A DNA stretch of 64,000 nt from Dermacentor variabilis (Eukaryota; Arthropoda; Arachnida; Ixodida; Ixodidae): positions 265,575,815-265,639,814 of the forward strand of contig NC_134568.1 of NCBI RefSeq assembly GCF_050947875.1. The letters are read 5' to 3'. The notes under the pieces are model-generated. The model was not told the DNA's origin. It saw nothing but the letters and a program-made list of their open reading frames with translations, and made no database searches. The position numbers and the translations under genes were made by a program. Of the stretch, positions 53,165 to 63,858 are shown in pieces; position 1 is the stretch's first letter; each line of letters begins with the position of its first letter.

Positions 53165-53540
53165 CTGAGATTCGCAGACATTGTGCATCCACTGACGCGT
53201 CTGTTGCAAAAAGATGTACCCTTCGATTGGACATCGGAGTGTGAGTCGTCGTTTGGTTAACTCAACTTCCTACTTACGTCGGACATGGACCCTTCTTCAC
53301 CCACCGAAATCCATACCGACGCCAGTGGGATAGGCATCGGAGCAGTGATCGTGCAACGATACAATCACGCAGAACACGTTGTTGCTTATGCCAGTCGTTG
53401 ATTCAGGAATTCTGAGCAAAATTACACTCTCGCGGAGCAAGAAAGACTCGTGGCTGTTTTTTTATGTTCAGAAATTTCGCTGTTATATTCATGGTCGCGA
53501 ATTCAAGGTCACCACCACCATTCTTTATGCTGGCTAATAT
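53165..53540 (+). pseudogene. Ty3/gypsy RNase H fragment
   Basis: Plus-strand pieces [41 protein letters not shown] and NYTLAEQERLVAVF are the reverse transcriptase/RNase H junction of a gypsy pol. In-frame stops occur after FG and ASR. The frame is cut at a (TA)n run and by LTR A. Confidence 0.75.
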
Positions 53541-53672
53541 ATATATATATATATTGTCACGTGGTAGCGACGGTGAAGAAGACAGCAAAAATATGATTAA
53601 CGAAACTAGCGTTTTATTGGGCGAACTTGTGCCCTCAAAAGCAGGCTACACTCAAAGAACGATAGCGAATAC

Positions 53673-54512
53673 TGTTAGGATTGGGGGCTCAATCCCACCG
53701 CTCGTAACCAGTTGTCAAGATTGGAGTCGGGCATGAATTAGATGGTAGCTGGCCCATGCCGTCGTCCAACTTATTCACGCTGAGGACGTTGTTGAAGGGA
53801 AGGACTGCTTCTCATCGAGAACGAGGAATATGGGTTTATTTACAGTGTCTGCATAATGACGTTGCAGTTCATCAGTCTAGCATGACTGCGAGAGAAAGTA
53901 CACTGAGCAGCCGCACAACAGCGGTTTATAAACACTCGGTCCTCCCTCGATCCCAAGGTGAGGGAAGCGTTCGACCAGGCACCGTAGACGAGCTGACCAG
54001 GCAACGTAGGCGAGCCGGCCAGGCACCGTAGGCGAGCCGGCCAGGCACCGTAGGCGAGACGACAAGGCACCGTAGGCGGGAGGGCTTACACACACATTTC
54101 CGCGCAGGTTCACGGTCTCCAACCGAGGTCAGATGGTCTTCGCAGAACTCGGGGCTTACGTCAATAAAGGCGCATTTTATTCCCCGAGCTGAACCCCGCA
54201 GCGCGCCCGCCGGTTGCCCATTGTCTTGCGTCTTGAACGGCGCGTGGGAAGGGGCCTCGAACTACGTTCCCTCAGGGACTCCCTCGTTCATAGCAGACCA
54301 GGTTGGCGGTGGCGGGTTCAGGCACAAAGCCTGCTTCGTCGCACTCATCTTGGCTCCAGCGACGGAGAGTCGAGGACGCGCGTATTGTTCTCCACACACA
54401 GTCGACTTAGTGACGCCGTGGCTAGAGGTTTGCGGTGGCGTTCCAAGAAAAGTTGACGCCCGCTGTCGCAACTGGCTGGCAAAACTTGCACGTCAGCGGG
54501 CCGTTCTTAACA
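53673..54512 (-). mobile_element. Solo LTR B, 840 bp, with 4-bp target duplication
   Basis: It runs TGTTAGGATT...TTCTTAACA and is flanked by ATAC on both sides (53669-53672 and 54513-54516), inside LTR A. Related sequence lies in the opposite orientation at about 62975-63475 ('ggacgacggcatgggccag', 'gtgtgtgtgtaa', 'gttcagctcgggga'). It contains a 22-bp tandem array. Confidence 0.72.
53972..54078. repeat. 22-bp tandem array, about five units
   Basis: Units of the form CCAGGCACCGTAGGCGAGCC repeat with small changes inside LTR B. Confidence 0.85.
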
Positions 54513-54748
54513 ATACACTCGGCGATCGTCGAAATCTGATCAGTGGGTCAAGCGTGTCGGCTTTTATACATCAGTCGTCGAATGTTCCAGAGTAATCGCT
54601 GGGACCCGCGTGCCTTCCACAAAGTTCTACATTTTTCGCGTCGCGCACACATGCAATCAAATTACACAGACAGCGGATGGAACCATCGATAACATTCCAG
54701 AAACTTCCGATACGTGCAGGCGCGTCCTGCGCTGTGCGATAACATTTG

Positions 54749-55870
54749 TTAGGTTTATATATAGATCAGAAGTTCTTTGCCCCTATATTTATTAGGCAAA
54801 ATATGGTGCATACAGGTAATTAAAAATATACGTACTATTTTGCGTACCTTACACTATTTTCCCACATAGTCCCCACACCAGTCCAGACATTTGCCCCATC
54901 GTGACACCAAATTTAAGATGCCCCTTGGTAGAATTCGTCCGGCTGACTGTGGAACTACTGCCAGACTTCATGGTTGCATGTGAATCGCTGTCTTGCCAGG
55001 AACTTCTTCAGCGGACCGAAAACGTGGAAATCAGTAGGGACGAGGTCCGGAGTGTATGGTGGGTGGTCCAGACTATGCCAGTGAAATGACCGGAGCTTGT
55101 CAGCGGTTCTGATTGCCACATGTGGCCTCGCATTTTCGTGGAAGATAACAGCGTTGTCCACATCGAGAATCCCTCGGCGTTTTCGCCTTATGGCATCCAG
55201 CAGACGTGACAGTGTGGAACTATAACTGTCCGTATTGATGGTTGCAGCTTGTGGCATGAAACCCAGCAGGAGCGGTCCTCGGCGATACCAGAAGACCGTT
55301 AACATCACTTTCCCAACAGATGACACTGAACGGATTTTTTTTTTGTCATACGCGAACAGAGATATTTCCACACCATGCTCTGCTGCTTCGATTCCAACGT
55401 GAAATGCAGTTTTCACATTTCATCGTCAGTAACTTTTTGCCGTCCAGGTAACTTTCACCATCACCCACATACCGTTGCAGATGATTCAGTGAAGCAATCA
55501 TTCACTTGCCTTTCATCATGTCATCCAACTGCTTATAGCACCCGCCGACATGAAACTTTCCGGTACATTAAGGACCCGTGAACGATGTAAACACTCCTAT
55601 ACGAAATGCCAAGCTCCCCGGAAATGTCCTTGAGGCGCACACGCCGATCCGCTTTCACCATTGCAGCCACCCAGGAAATGTTGTCAGTCAGCGACGCACG
55701 CGGCCTCCCCGAACGCTGATTGTCATGCAAGTCTTCGCGGCCTTTCGCAACTCACAACACCACCACCTCACACTTTTCAAAGCGTCACACCTTTCCCCAT
55801 AAGTGGGCTGCATTTCCCTGTGTATTTCGATGGGCGTTCGTTCTTGCTATTGGGGCGAGGACTTACGGAG
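54749..55870 (-). mobile_element. Mariner element with inactive transposase
   Basis: The minus strand has an N-terminal HTH part (DNQRSGRPRASLTD, then DRRVRLKDISGELGISYRSV) at 55533-55730. The catalytic part is at 54955-55320: VMLTVFWYRRGPLLLGFMP, AVIFHENARPHVA and LDHPPYTPDLVPTDFHVFGP. The usual HDNARPH is HENARPH, so a catalytic Asp is changed. A frameshift separates the two parts. The 3' end near 54749 starts 'ttaggttta', like mariner terminal repeats. It abuts LTR A. Confidence 0.82.
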
Positions 55871-56127
55871 TCGCCATCTGTCGGAAGCGCACCCCTTGCG
55901 TAGTGTGAGGAATAACGCGGCGCGCTCCTCATAGGTTTATCTGACGGTGCTGAATAAAAACACCACGCGGCAGCCCTCCTGGACATTTCTGTATGTACTC
56001 TCAAAACGAGGGAAGTTTCTTACTGTCGAAATAATAATCTTGGGCAAACCGGGAGCACAGAATCGTTTACAGACCCTATCTGTTGACTGAATACGTACAG
56101 TGAACGCTACTTCGCGCGGTCGCCGCG

Positions 56128-57082
56128 ATGGAGTCTCCCGAACCGGCTTCTTGCGTGAAAGGTAGGCAAACGCTGAGATACATACATGTGAAATATGTTC
56201 TTATAGTTGGCTGTCTGTATAACCGAATGGAGCATAACAGAATGAAGCCTTAATGCAGCGATCGCGCAGGTTCGATCGCAGCGACCGACTGCGCGTCTGC
56301 ATGCATGTCCGCGCTCAGTGTTTTGCTTTCGCTGCGAGCGCGTTTTCGCACCGTGCCGTGAGCTTTAGGCCGCAGAATATGAGCATTTGACAGTACACAA
56401 GCAGCCATTGTTGCGTGGACGCCATCAGAGCCGTTCAAAAATCATTTCGTTATAGAGACTTCGACGCCTGCAGCGACTGTGATGTGCGTAGCGACGATTC
56501 AATCGTTTTTTTTCTAACTTCTTGGACGCTTCAATATTATTTCTGAAGTTGCGTCGCATTGTATGTTTATCGGTCTTCTCAGCGTGCGATCTCCCGCTGC
56601 TTCTTTTTCGCAAACCAACACATTAACTCAAAACACAAACATGACCATGTGCCATGCCTTTTTTTTAATACGCTCCTTACCGGTCCCTTTCTATTCCAGC
56701 GAACTTGCCAGAATGTAGCATCAACACGTTCACAGACCAAATAAAGCTACATGACATTAGCCGGGCAGCGGGCGTGGGCGAGCGTCCCAGTGCGCGTTTT
56801 CGGCTACTCACCGAACATGGCAGTTCCGACGCGGTAGCAGAAATCCTCATCGCGTCTGTGCTTGCTGCATACCCGAGTTGTAGCCAATGGCTGTTTGCCG
56901 GTTCTAAGTTTCGCGAACCAAGCTTCACGCAGCTTCTTGTCCTGCGACTACGTGTGAATAAGGCTGGCACCAGGCTCCATTGCGTACGTCCGGCAGTGCG
57001 GCACCGAGCGGTAGCCTATCATGCTCCACGCCTCCAAAAGCAGTCACTACCTAATATAGTGCTTTCAAATGCTGTCAAGTAG
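56128..57082 (+). CDS. Hypothetical two-exon gene
   Basis: An ATG in a good context (cgccgcgATGg) at 56128 opens 11 codons plus one base before a GTAGGC donor at 56162. An acceptor 'ctattccag' ends at 56699, and the phase agrees with a frame that runs to a stop at 57080-57082. The joined product would be about 138 residues with no family I recognise. It contains the segments ISRAAGVGERPSARFRLLTE and AEILIASVLAAYPSC. The second exon could also splice out early at 56908 (weak GT). Support is from splice form and phase only. Confidence 0.3.
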
Positions 57083-57320
57083 ATACCCAAGGCGGGAAAA
57101 CTTCACCACTTAATCAGAAGCGCAGCGCAGGTGGGACTTAAAACTTTCGTTTTTAGTTCGCTTCGACGCTTCCGAAGCAGCCGACGCGGCCGCTGTGTCC
57201 ACGTGATCCCTCATGCCCCGTCACGCCGACGGCGCCGCCAGCTTTTCCAGTGGTGGAGCTCGCCTCCAATATAGAAAACGAATCACACTTCGTTGCTCGT
57301 ACGCCGTGGACGTGTGACGC

Positions 57321-57688
57321 CAATGCCTCCTTTACAAGATGCCTGCCGCGTGAGCTGAGACGTTGGTTCCGGCCTCTCTCCTCTTTGCTCTTCTCCAACC
57401 GGGTCGGCTGCGAGCGCTAGTTGCTGCGGCTGCTCTAAACTTCAATTACGTTCTCCTGCCTCCGAGATTTTAGCGGCGTCTGTTGCTATCCCGGAGGCAG
57501 GATTCGCGGTCTCTCGTCAAGCCATTGGTCGAGAGCGCACAAGCCTAGTAATCGTCACTTCCTCCGCAACAGGAAGTAGGGTCGGCAGCGAGTGCTGTCT
57601 CTCCGCGACTACCCCGAACTACAGGAACCTCCGCTCCAATGGGAAAACTAACGACGCGGCAGGCATCTAGTAAAGGAGGCATTGGTGA
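57321..57688. mobile_element. Inverted-repeat MITE-like unit (GC-rich)
   Basis: 'ccaatgcctcctttac' with 'gatgcctgccgcgt' at about 57320-57353 is the inverse complement of 'acgcggcaggcatc' and 'gtaaaggaggcattgg' at about 57654-57687. The interior of about 300 bp is GC-rich and has no open frame of note. Confidence 0.6.
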
Positions 57689-57704
57689 AGCACAACGGCC
57701 ATCT

Positions 57705-58770
57705 TCGGATGGATGGATGGAAGGTAGGAGCGTCCCTTTTGAAACGAAGTGATGGCAGTTGCCACCATGCTCAGCTTTTTATTTTTGTTTAACTGTGTTG
57801 TAAGTTATTAAAATTCGCCATTTTCTTTATATACGTCTTCCTACACTTTTAACCTTATGTCACCTCCCTGCTTTTGAGCCACCAATCTTCCAATAGCTTT
57901 TTGCTAATTTCCACCTCATATTTATTTACATGACTATTGTTATCTCTGAACCCTATGGCCTCAGGAAGGGCCTAGGGTTCTAGGGCCTAGGGCCGCATCG
58001 ACATCGGGATGGATAACATCACATTTTAGTATGAGGTGTTCTATTGTTTCTACAGATTTACCACACACAGTAGATGTGTCTTCGTCTTCGTTAAATTTCT
58101 TTTTATAGCTGCTTGTTCTAAGACATCCTGACTTAGCTTCAAAGAGTAGGGCACTGCCTCTTGAGTTATCATAAGACGCTTCCTTCCTGATCTGCTGTTT
58201 CCAGTATCGTTATAGTTCAACAATATGCTCCTTTCCATTGAATTTATCCAATTTTTACCTTCCGCGTTTTTAACCTGTCGTTTAATGCTCTGTCTTTCTC
58301 CGTCCTCATGTCTGGCATACTTACTGGTTAGCTTCCTAGTTCTTTTCCGCCATTGTGAGTCAATGCACTTTCTATATAGGTATTTAAATACCTTAGCTGC
58401 CCACCTGTTATCGTCCAATTTCCTCAGGCGTTTTTCGTATAGGATTTTATTCTGAGCTTCCCGTGCTTCGAACGATGCCCAGCCCATATGCCCCTGTACT
58501 GCCTCGTTTGTTGTTTTCCCATGGGCACCTAGTGCTAATCTTCCAACACCTCTTTGATTTACTTCTAGTCTCGACTGAACTTCTGCCCTTAAGCACAGCA
58601 CCGCATTCCCGAAAGTAAGCCCCGGCACCATTATTCCTTTCCAAATACCTCTCAGTACTTCATACCTGTTGTACCCCCACAATGCCCTATGTTTCGTTAT
58701 CCCGGCATCTCTTCGCCACTTTGCTATGAGAGACTGTTCGTGCTTTTCCGTGTACATCGGCCCTTTGTTT
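57705..58770 (-). mobile_element. Non-LTR retrotransposon 3' part
   Basis: An open minus-strand frame (58050-58757, 235 codons) encodes a basic protein with WGYNRYEVLRGIWKGIMVPG, KRLRKLDDNRWAAKVFKYLY and QWRKRTRKL, the form of the C-terminal region of tick LINE proteins after the reverse transcriptase. A Lys/Arg-rich end follows. The plus-strand (GGAT)n at 57708-57720 is the 3' repeat tail. It is 5'-truncated near 58770. Confidence 0.6.
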
Positions 58771-58955
58771 ATCCATCTTTGTTCAACAACTGACAGCAGC
58801 GCCGTGCCGCGGAGCTACCGGCAGATAAGGCCGGGCCGGTCCAATAAAGGTCCACCGCTGTTGACTTCGCATTTACAGTCGTTCTCCGCGTCTTTGCATA
58901 TTGGCGGTCTGTCATAGCTTCACGTGACCGTCTACCTGGCCTGCATCGCCCGGAC

Positions 58956-59170
58956 ATGGAGCCTCCCAAGAAGAAAAGGAAAGTTCTTAACCTCGAAGAA
59001 AAGGCGGGCATAATTCACGGTGTCACAAGTGGACGCAAGAAATGCGACATGGCCGCCGAACATGGCGTCCCGGCCAGCACTCTTTGAACCATGTTGAAAG
59101 GAAAGGACGCCATCATTTGTGCCGCTTCGTCCGGGAACGTATCTAGGTAAAAGAACGTGAAGATTTTTCG
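58956..59170 (+). pseudogene. pogo/Tigger-type transposase N-terminal relic
   Basis: An ATG at 58956 starts MEPPKKKRKVLNLEEKAGII followed by GRKKCDMAAEHGVPASTL, the CENP-B/pogo-type HTH with a basic N-terminal signal. TGA interrupts it at 59085, where the helix would continue, and TAA at 59148. Downstream 'tcgttaaatcgag' at about 59328 resembles a Tigger terminal repeat. No catalytic domain remains. Confidence 0.6.
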
Positions 59171-59344
59171 CACGCGCAGGCGTAGGTTAGCGGCAAATAA
59201 AATGCCGCGATAGCTTTTATGTGTCGCTACGTACTTTACATTTTTAGATCTCGAAGGACCGAAAAATCCCTTTCTAGATTTTACGAACTTCGCGATTTAA
59301 CGAAATAATTCGAGCGTGATCATCACTTCGTTAAATCGAGTTTC

Positions 59345-59366
59345 ATATATATATATATATATATAT
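59345..59366. repeat. (TA)n microsatellite
   Basis: About ten TA units at the junction of the pogo/Tigger relic and the foldback retroposon. Confidence 0.85.
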
Positions 59367-59745
59367 TCACCCAAAAAGACCACGTTCTCGTGACGCCTGC
59401 GGCAGAAAGGATGTTCCACATCCGCCGCCAAGGTCTGTGAGTGGTGGCGCTGGGTGGCGCTGGGACCCAGGGTTCTACTAGAAAGCATAAACACCCAAGA
59501 AAATAGATGGGGAAACGGCGCCGCGGTAGCTCAATTGGTAGAGCATCGCACGCGAAATGCGAAGGTTGTGGGATCGTTCCCCACCTGCAGCAAGTTGTTT
59601 CTTCATGCACTTTCATTTCCATTAATTTAGCGTTTCTTTATTTCGTTTATTAAGCACAAGTAATTTACCCTATGTTGTCCTTGATGTCGGTGTTTGTTGG
59701 CTTCTTATGATATGACTAATAAAAATCGGGCCCCTCGGTTAACCC
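59367..59745 (+). mobile_element. tRNA-like foldback retroposon, left arm missing
   Basis: The family middle starts at 'ttcacccaaaaagaccacg'. The tRNA-like unit is 59520-59592. The right arm runs through 'ggcttcttatgatatg' to 'cgggcccctcggttaa', where it is cut by the LTR-like block at 59746 and seems to resume at 60467 ('gccccttttcttctcgttta'). Confidence 0.7.
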
Positions 59746-60466
59746 TATTGGATCTTGCCGTTGACTGTGGGAGTTGGCCGACGTTGAGGAGGATTTTGAG
59801 ATGAAACTGAAGGTTTATTTACATTATTTACAGTAATAACACAAAGTAATGAACAGTCATAAAGTCATCGACGGCCGGCAGCAAATCAGACGCTGCGGCC
59901 CATGGCAAAAACGAAAAAAATGAATGAATGAAAGAATGAATGTCTCTTCTCCCTGTCTCGCGCCTTTTAACCCATTTGGTCTTTCTGGGTCACACCATTT
60001 TCGGCCAATCGTCGAGCGCGCTCAGGTCTCGTCATTTTACTTCTATGGTAGGCGCCCGTGAAAGTGGCGTCACATTCGGCAGATGGAGTCGCTCCAAAGG
60101 CTCCACTGTTGGACGGGTGACTTACCGCCGGCGTTGCTTTGGTGTCGCCTCCCCGCCTGAAAGAGCTCAGCTGGAGGAGACGGATTGTTTTTGAAGGACC
60201 TTTCAGAGCTGCAAAACAGCTTTGCTCGGGACCAAGATCAACTACCTAGAACCGTGTCAGCCTCCCGTTGCATTTTCGGGAAGAGTCAAGCAGGAGTGGA
60301 GACAATAGCTCGACGTGCGGTACATAAGGTGGGAGTCGCCAATTACTTGTCTGACAGGTCCGGGAACGTGTTAGATGAGCCCCTGCGCACCATAATTGGA
60401 ATGCGATGGCGATTGGATGTGGTCGGGGAACTCGAGTGATACCAGGAAAAGGGTCCCTACCCAACA
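59746..60466 (-). mobile_element. Solo-LTR-like insertion C, 721 bp
   Basis: The block interrupts the right arm of a foldback retroposon. Its ends, TATTGG and CCAACA, are near-inverse. The minus-strand start would be TGTTGGGTAGGG, an LTR-like end. It contains an AATG-type repeat (59920-59940). The target duplication is unclear, at most three or four C-rich bases. Confidence 0.4.
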
Positions 60467-60489
60467 GCCCCTTTTCTTCTCGTTTATTA

Positions 60490-60957
60490 ACTAGCGAGGG
60501 TCTCGAATCTAGCAACATTGATGCCTTCAGGTAGCATGTGCAGGTTTATTGACCGGTTGCCTTCACCCAAAAAGACCACGTTATCGTGACGCCTGCGGCA
60601 GAAAGGATGTTCCACATCCGCCGCCAAGGTCTGTGAGTGGTGGCGCTGGCTAACACTCCCAGGGTTCTACTAGGACACATAAATACCCAAGAAAGTGGAT
60701 GGGTAAACAGCGCCGCGGTAGCTCAATTGGTAGAGCATCGCGCGCGAAATGCGAAGGTTGTGGGTTCGGTTCCCACCTGCGGCAAGTTGTTTTTTCATCC
60801 AATTTAATTTCCAATAATTTATTGTTTCATTATTTCATTTATTAAGCACAAGTAATTTCCTTTATGTTGTCCTTGGTGTCAGTGTTTGTTGGCTTCTTAT
60901 GATATGACTAATGAAAATCGGGCCCCTCGGTTAAAAGCCCCCTTTCTTCTCGTTTAG
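60490..60957 (+). mobile_element. tRNA-like foldback retroposon with extended right arm
   Basis: The middle starts 'gggtctcgaatctagcaacattgatg'. The tRNA-like unit at 60712-60784 is the best preserved, with a complete acceptor stem GCCGCGG/CTGCGGC. The right arm continues past 'cttatgatatgactaatg' to 'ccctttcttctcgttt', the inverse complement of the family's AAACGAGA start. The left arm is absent. Confidence 0.75.
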
Positions 60958-61199
60958 CGACTGGTAGACACATACAGCGTGCGCACACAGCACGAAGCGA
61001 ATCCCGCTTATCACGGCCAACATTTCAAAGAACATTTCCGACCTTCAATTTCGGAGGACATAGTAAAGGGAGCAGTTGTGCGTGGCGAGCTAAACGGGAT
61101 TAAATTGTGCCCCAACATTGCTATTTTCATGCTTTATCCTCGTTGTCAGAGCACCCTGCCCTCCCGGCTCTTTCTTTTTCTACATCTATGCATGCGCGC

Positions 61200-61222
61200 C
61201 TGTGTGTGTGTGTGTGTGTGCG
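61200..61222. repeat. (GT)n microsatellite
   Basis: About ten TG units. Confidence 0.8.
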
Positions 61223-61359
61223 TGCGCGAGCGCGTTATGTCGTTGCGTCAATGCGCACACTCAGCAAGCACTACGCGCGCTTGTATTCGTTAACGATCTC
61301 GCGCGCAAACCGCGCGGGCATGGAGATCGTCAAAACCTAATCTAAACGTACAAGCAGAA

Positions 61360-61776
61360 ACGTACTTTCTTGGGTATTTATGTGCACTAGTAGAACCCTG
61401 GGAGTGTTAGCCAGCGCCACCACTCACAGACCTTGGCGGCGGACGTGGAACGTCCTTTTTGCCGCAGGCGTCACGAGAACGTGATCTTTTTGGGTGAAGG
61501 CAACTGGTCAATAAACCCACACATGCTACCTGAAGGCATCAATATTGCCGGATTCGAGACCCTCGTTATGTAATAGACGAGAAGAGAGGGGATTAACCGA
61601 GGGTCCCCCTCTTCGCGAAATGCGAAGGTTGTGGGTTCGGCTCCCACCTGCGGCAAATTGATTTTTCATCCACTTTAATTTCCATTAATTTATTATTTCT
61701 TTATTTCATATATTAAGCACAAGTAATTTCCCCTATGTTGTCCTTGGTGTCAGTGTTTGTTGGCTTCTTATGATAT
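61360..61776. mobile_element. Rearranged tRNA-like foldback retroposon
   Basis: The middle is inverted here (61366-61560), then 'gacgagaagagaggggattaaccgaggg' (the family start) joins directly to the 3' half of the tRNA-like unit (61617-61660) and a right arm ending 'ggcttcttatgatat'. It abuts gypsy coding sequence at 61777. Confidence 0.65.
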
Positions 61777-62294
61777 CGCAAATGGCAAGTAATTTAACGG
61801 ACGCCCTCCGAAAGGGAGCACCGAATAGCGTGTACTGGGATAAAGACATGGAGAACGTTTTCCAAAGTTATAAAACGCTATTGGTTTCTCGTCCTGTGCT
61901 TCGCGCATCAGACTACGCTAAGGAATTCATAGTTCAGTGTGACGCAAGCGACAGTGGTATGGGGGTGGTACTTAGTCAGGTCGGCGACGATAATGAGGAA
62001 CATCCTATCCTCTATGCCAGCCGTAAACTAACTGTAAGAGAGGAAGCCTACAACGCTTCAGAGAAGGAATGCGTTTGTTTAGTTTGGGCAGCCCAGAAGT
62101 TGTCGCGTTACTTGTCTGGAGCGAGGCTCATCTTCGAGACCGACCACTGTCCTCTGACGTGGTTCAATCAAATGTCACACAAAAATGACCGCTTCCTCCG
62201 ATGGAGCCTCACTCTCCAAGAGTACAATTTCTCCGTTAGATATAAGAAGAGAAAGTTGCATAGCAATTCGGATGGTTTGAGCAGGCTAATTTGA
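61777..62294 (+). pseudogene. Ty3/gypsy RNase H segment
   Basis: An intact frame encodes LTDALRKGAPNSVYWDKDME, IVQCDASDSGMGVVLSQVGD, PILYASRKLTVREEAYNASE, KECVCLVWAAQKLSRYLSGA and a DGLSRLI end followed by TGA. This is the end of reverse transcriptase and a full RNase H of a gypsy pol. Its 5' side is cut by the foldback element. The frame stops after DGLSR, and no integrase follows. Confidence 0.85.
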
Positions 62295-63475
62295 ATTCTG
62301 CGTTTAAGGGCCCCGCCTAAATTTTGGGGTTGTTGTTGTTATTTTGTTAAGCCAAGAAGATCTCCTCTCATTTAGCAGGACTCCAACCATGATTGCTTAA
62401 TTTGTCAGCACGAAATTACTTCCAAATTGTAGTAGCGAAATGCAGCATTTTTTGTTTCTGCACTTCTGTTTTCTTTGAAGCCTAGCGGGTCTAAAGTGAG
62501 ATCCAAGATACGTCATCTCGGCGCAGAGCCGTGTTGTGGGGTTCGCTTTGCAGTTACCTATCCTTGTTGGATGTTTGGGGCGGTGCCATCATTTCACAGC
62601 TGGTCGCTGCAAGCCAAGGCTCGTGTCGGTACCCTTGCAACCAGCCATTCTCTTCGTGCCCAGCGGTTATCAGCACTGGCCAGTCGAGATTTTCCGGGTC
62701 ATGGAGGAGCTGTTACGAACGGCTTGCAAGGGTACCGACCTATAAAATTTTCCCAGCCAGCCGCAGCTGCGAGCGTGGCGAGCTTCCCAAAAGCGACGAT
62801 GGAAGCCTTCCCCACCTGTCGCGGCGACACGACGGTGTGCAGCATCAACACCCCTTCGGCGCCGCTATGACTAAACGCGGTCGGCGGACCGAGTGTTGTT
62901 AGTGAAATCGCCAACGCCTTCACGGTTCGATTGAAGCAGGGGGAATTGCTGGAACGAGATACTTTGCGGTGCCTTCTCACGGGCCTTTAAATACGCCAGA
63001 CAATGGACAGTCGTGGTGACCACTGTGCGAGGTCAGCTCGGGGAGGCGCCTGCTCGGGTCAGGCACCGTGTTTTCGAGAACCCACTCACCTCGTCGTGGT
63101 CAGTGAAACCTGTGCGGAAGTGTGTGTGTAAACCCCCCCTCCCCCCTCAATGGCGGCTCGGCTACGATGACTTTGAACGCTCCGAATCGGTAGCAGGTTT
63201 TAACGGCCGTTCTTCCCTCACCTAGGGATCTAGGGAGGACAGAGTGTTTATAAGCAGCTGTTGTGGGGCTGCTGAGTGTGCATTCCTCTTGCAGTCATGT
63301 TAAACTGATAAACTGTAGCGTTCTCATGGAAATACTGTAAGTAAACCCATATTCCTCGTTCTCGATGAGAACAAGACTCTCCCTTCAACAACGTCCTCAG
63401 CGTGGATAAGTTGGACGACGGCATGGGCCAGCTACCATCTATTTCATGCCCGACTCCAAACATTGCAGCGTATAC
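62295..63475 (+). other. Gypsy 3' region and LTR-related sequence
   Basis: No integrase motif is seen after the RNase H stop. From about 62975 to 63475 the sequence is related to LTR B (reverse orientation of 53.7-54.2 kb), with 'gtataagcagctg'-like and 'ggacgacggcatgggccag' segments. The 62475-62870 stretch has overlapping open frames but no recognisable protein. Confidence 0.4.
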
Positions 63476-63499
63476 GCTCTTCGAAGTGAGTCTTGATGG

Positions 63500-63790
63500 G
63501 CGCCTCACTTTAGTCTTTCCACATTACAAGATGTGCTCAAACAAGACTCCTCCTGAAGCGATGCAGCACTAACACCGCTTCAAGACGTCTGCCGCTGCGC
63601 TCCTGACGACATCTTGGGGGTATTTCGCTGCAAACACGGGCAATTCTACTCTTTAGGGCGTCTGGTTTGGTGGTCTGGGTTCGATATACGTGGTATTAGA
63701 CATATCTCCACGAAAATAAGTCGAGTGGGGTCATGTCCGGTGACCTTGCAGGCCATGAAAATGGTCCATGCCGCCTGATTTATTGTCCTT
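63500..63790 (-). pseudogene. Tc1/mariner-type transposase C-terminal relic
   Basis: On the minus strand, FSWPARSPDMTPLDLFSWRY then a stop, and ALKSRIARVCSEIPP, match the third catalytic Asp region and C-terminal helix of IS630/Tc1/mariner transposases. The upstream catalytic part is absent. Confidence 0.6.
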
Positions 63791-63835
63791 GGAATGCCAT
63801 GCCAAGCCAGCCTCGAGCTTGACTACTGCGGGGCA

Positions 63836-63858
63836 GGAGGAGGAGGAGGAGGAGGGGG
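63836..63858. repeat. (GGA)n run
   Basis: About seven GGA/AGG units. Confidence 0.8.

Larger units (their letters stand above)
53555..54744 (-). mobile_element. Gypsy LTR A, interrupted by solo LTR B
   Basis: The block starts TGTCACGTGG and ends GATAACA, the TG...CA form of an LTR. On the minus strand it shows 'tgtataaaagccgac' (a TATA box near 54560-54573) and 'cccaataaaacgc' (a polyadenylation signal near 53611-53623). Without the insertion it is about 346 bp. I see no clear target duplication at its outer ends. Confidence 0.65.

Noticed and set aside
53990..54075. CRISPR-like or minisatellite gene repeat
   Set aside because: The 22-bp units are directly tandem without spacers and lie within an LTR.
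58971..58991. Viral origin suggested by the PKKKRKV motif
   Set aside because: Short basic nuclear signals arise often; the following residues are pogo/CENP-B-type HTH.
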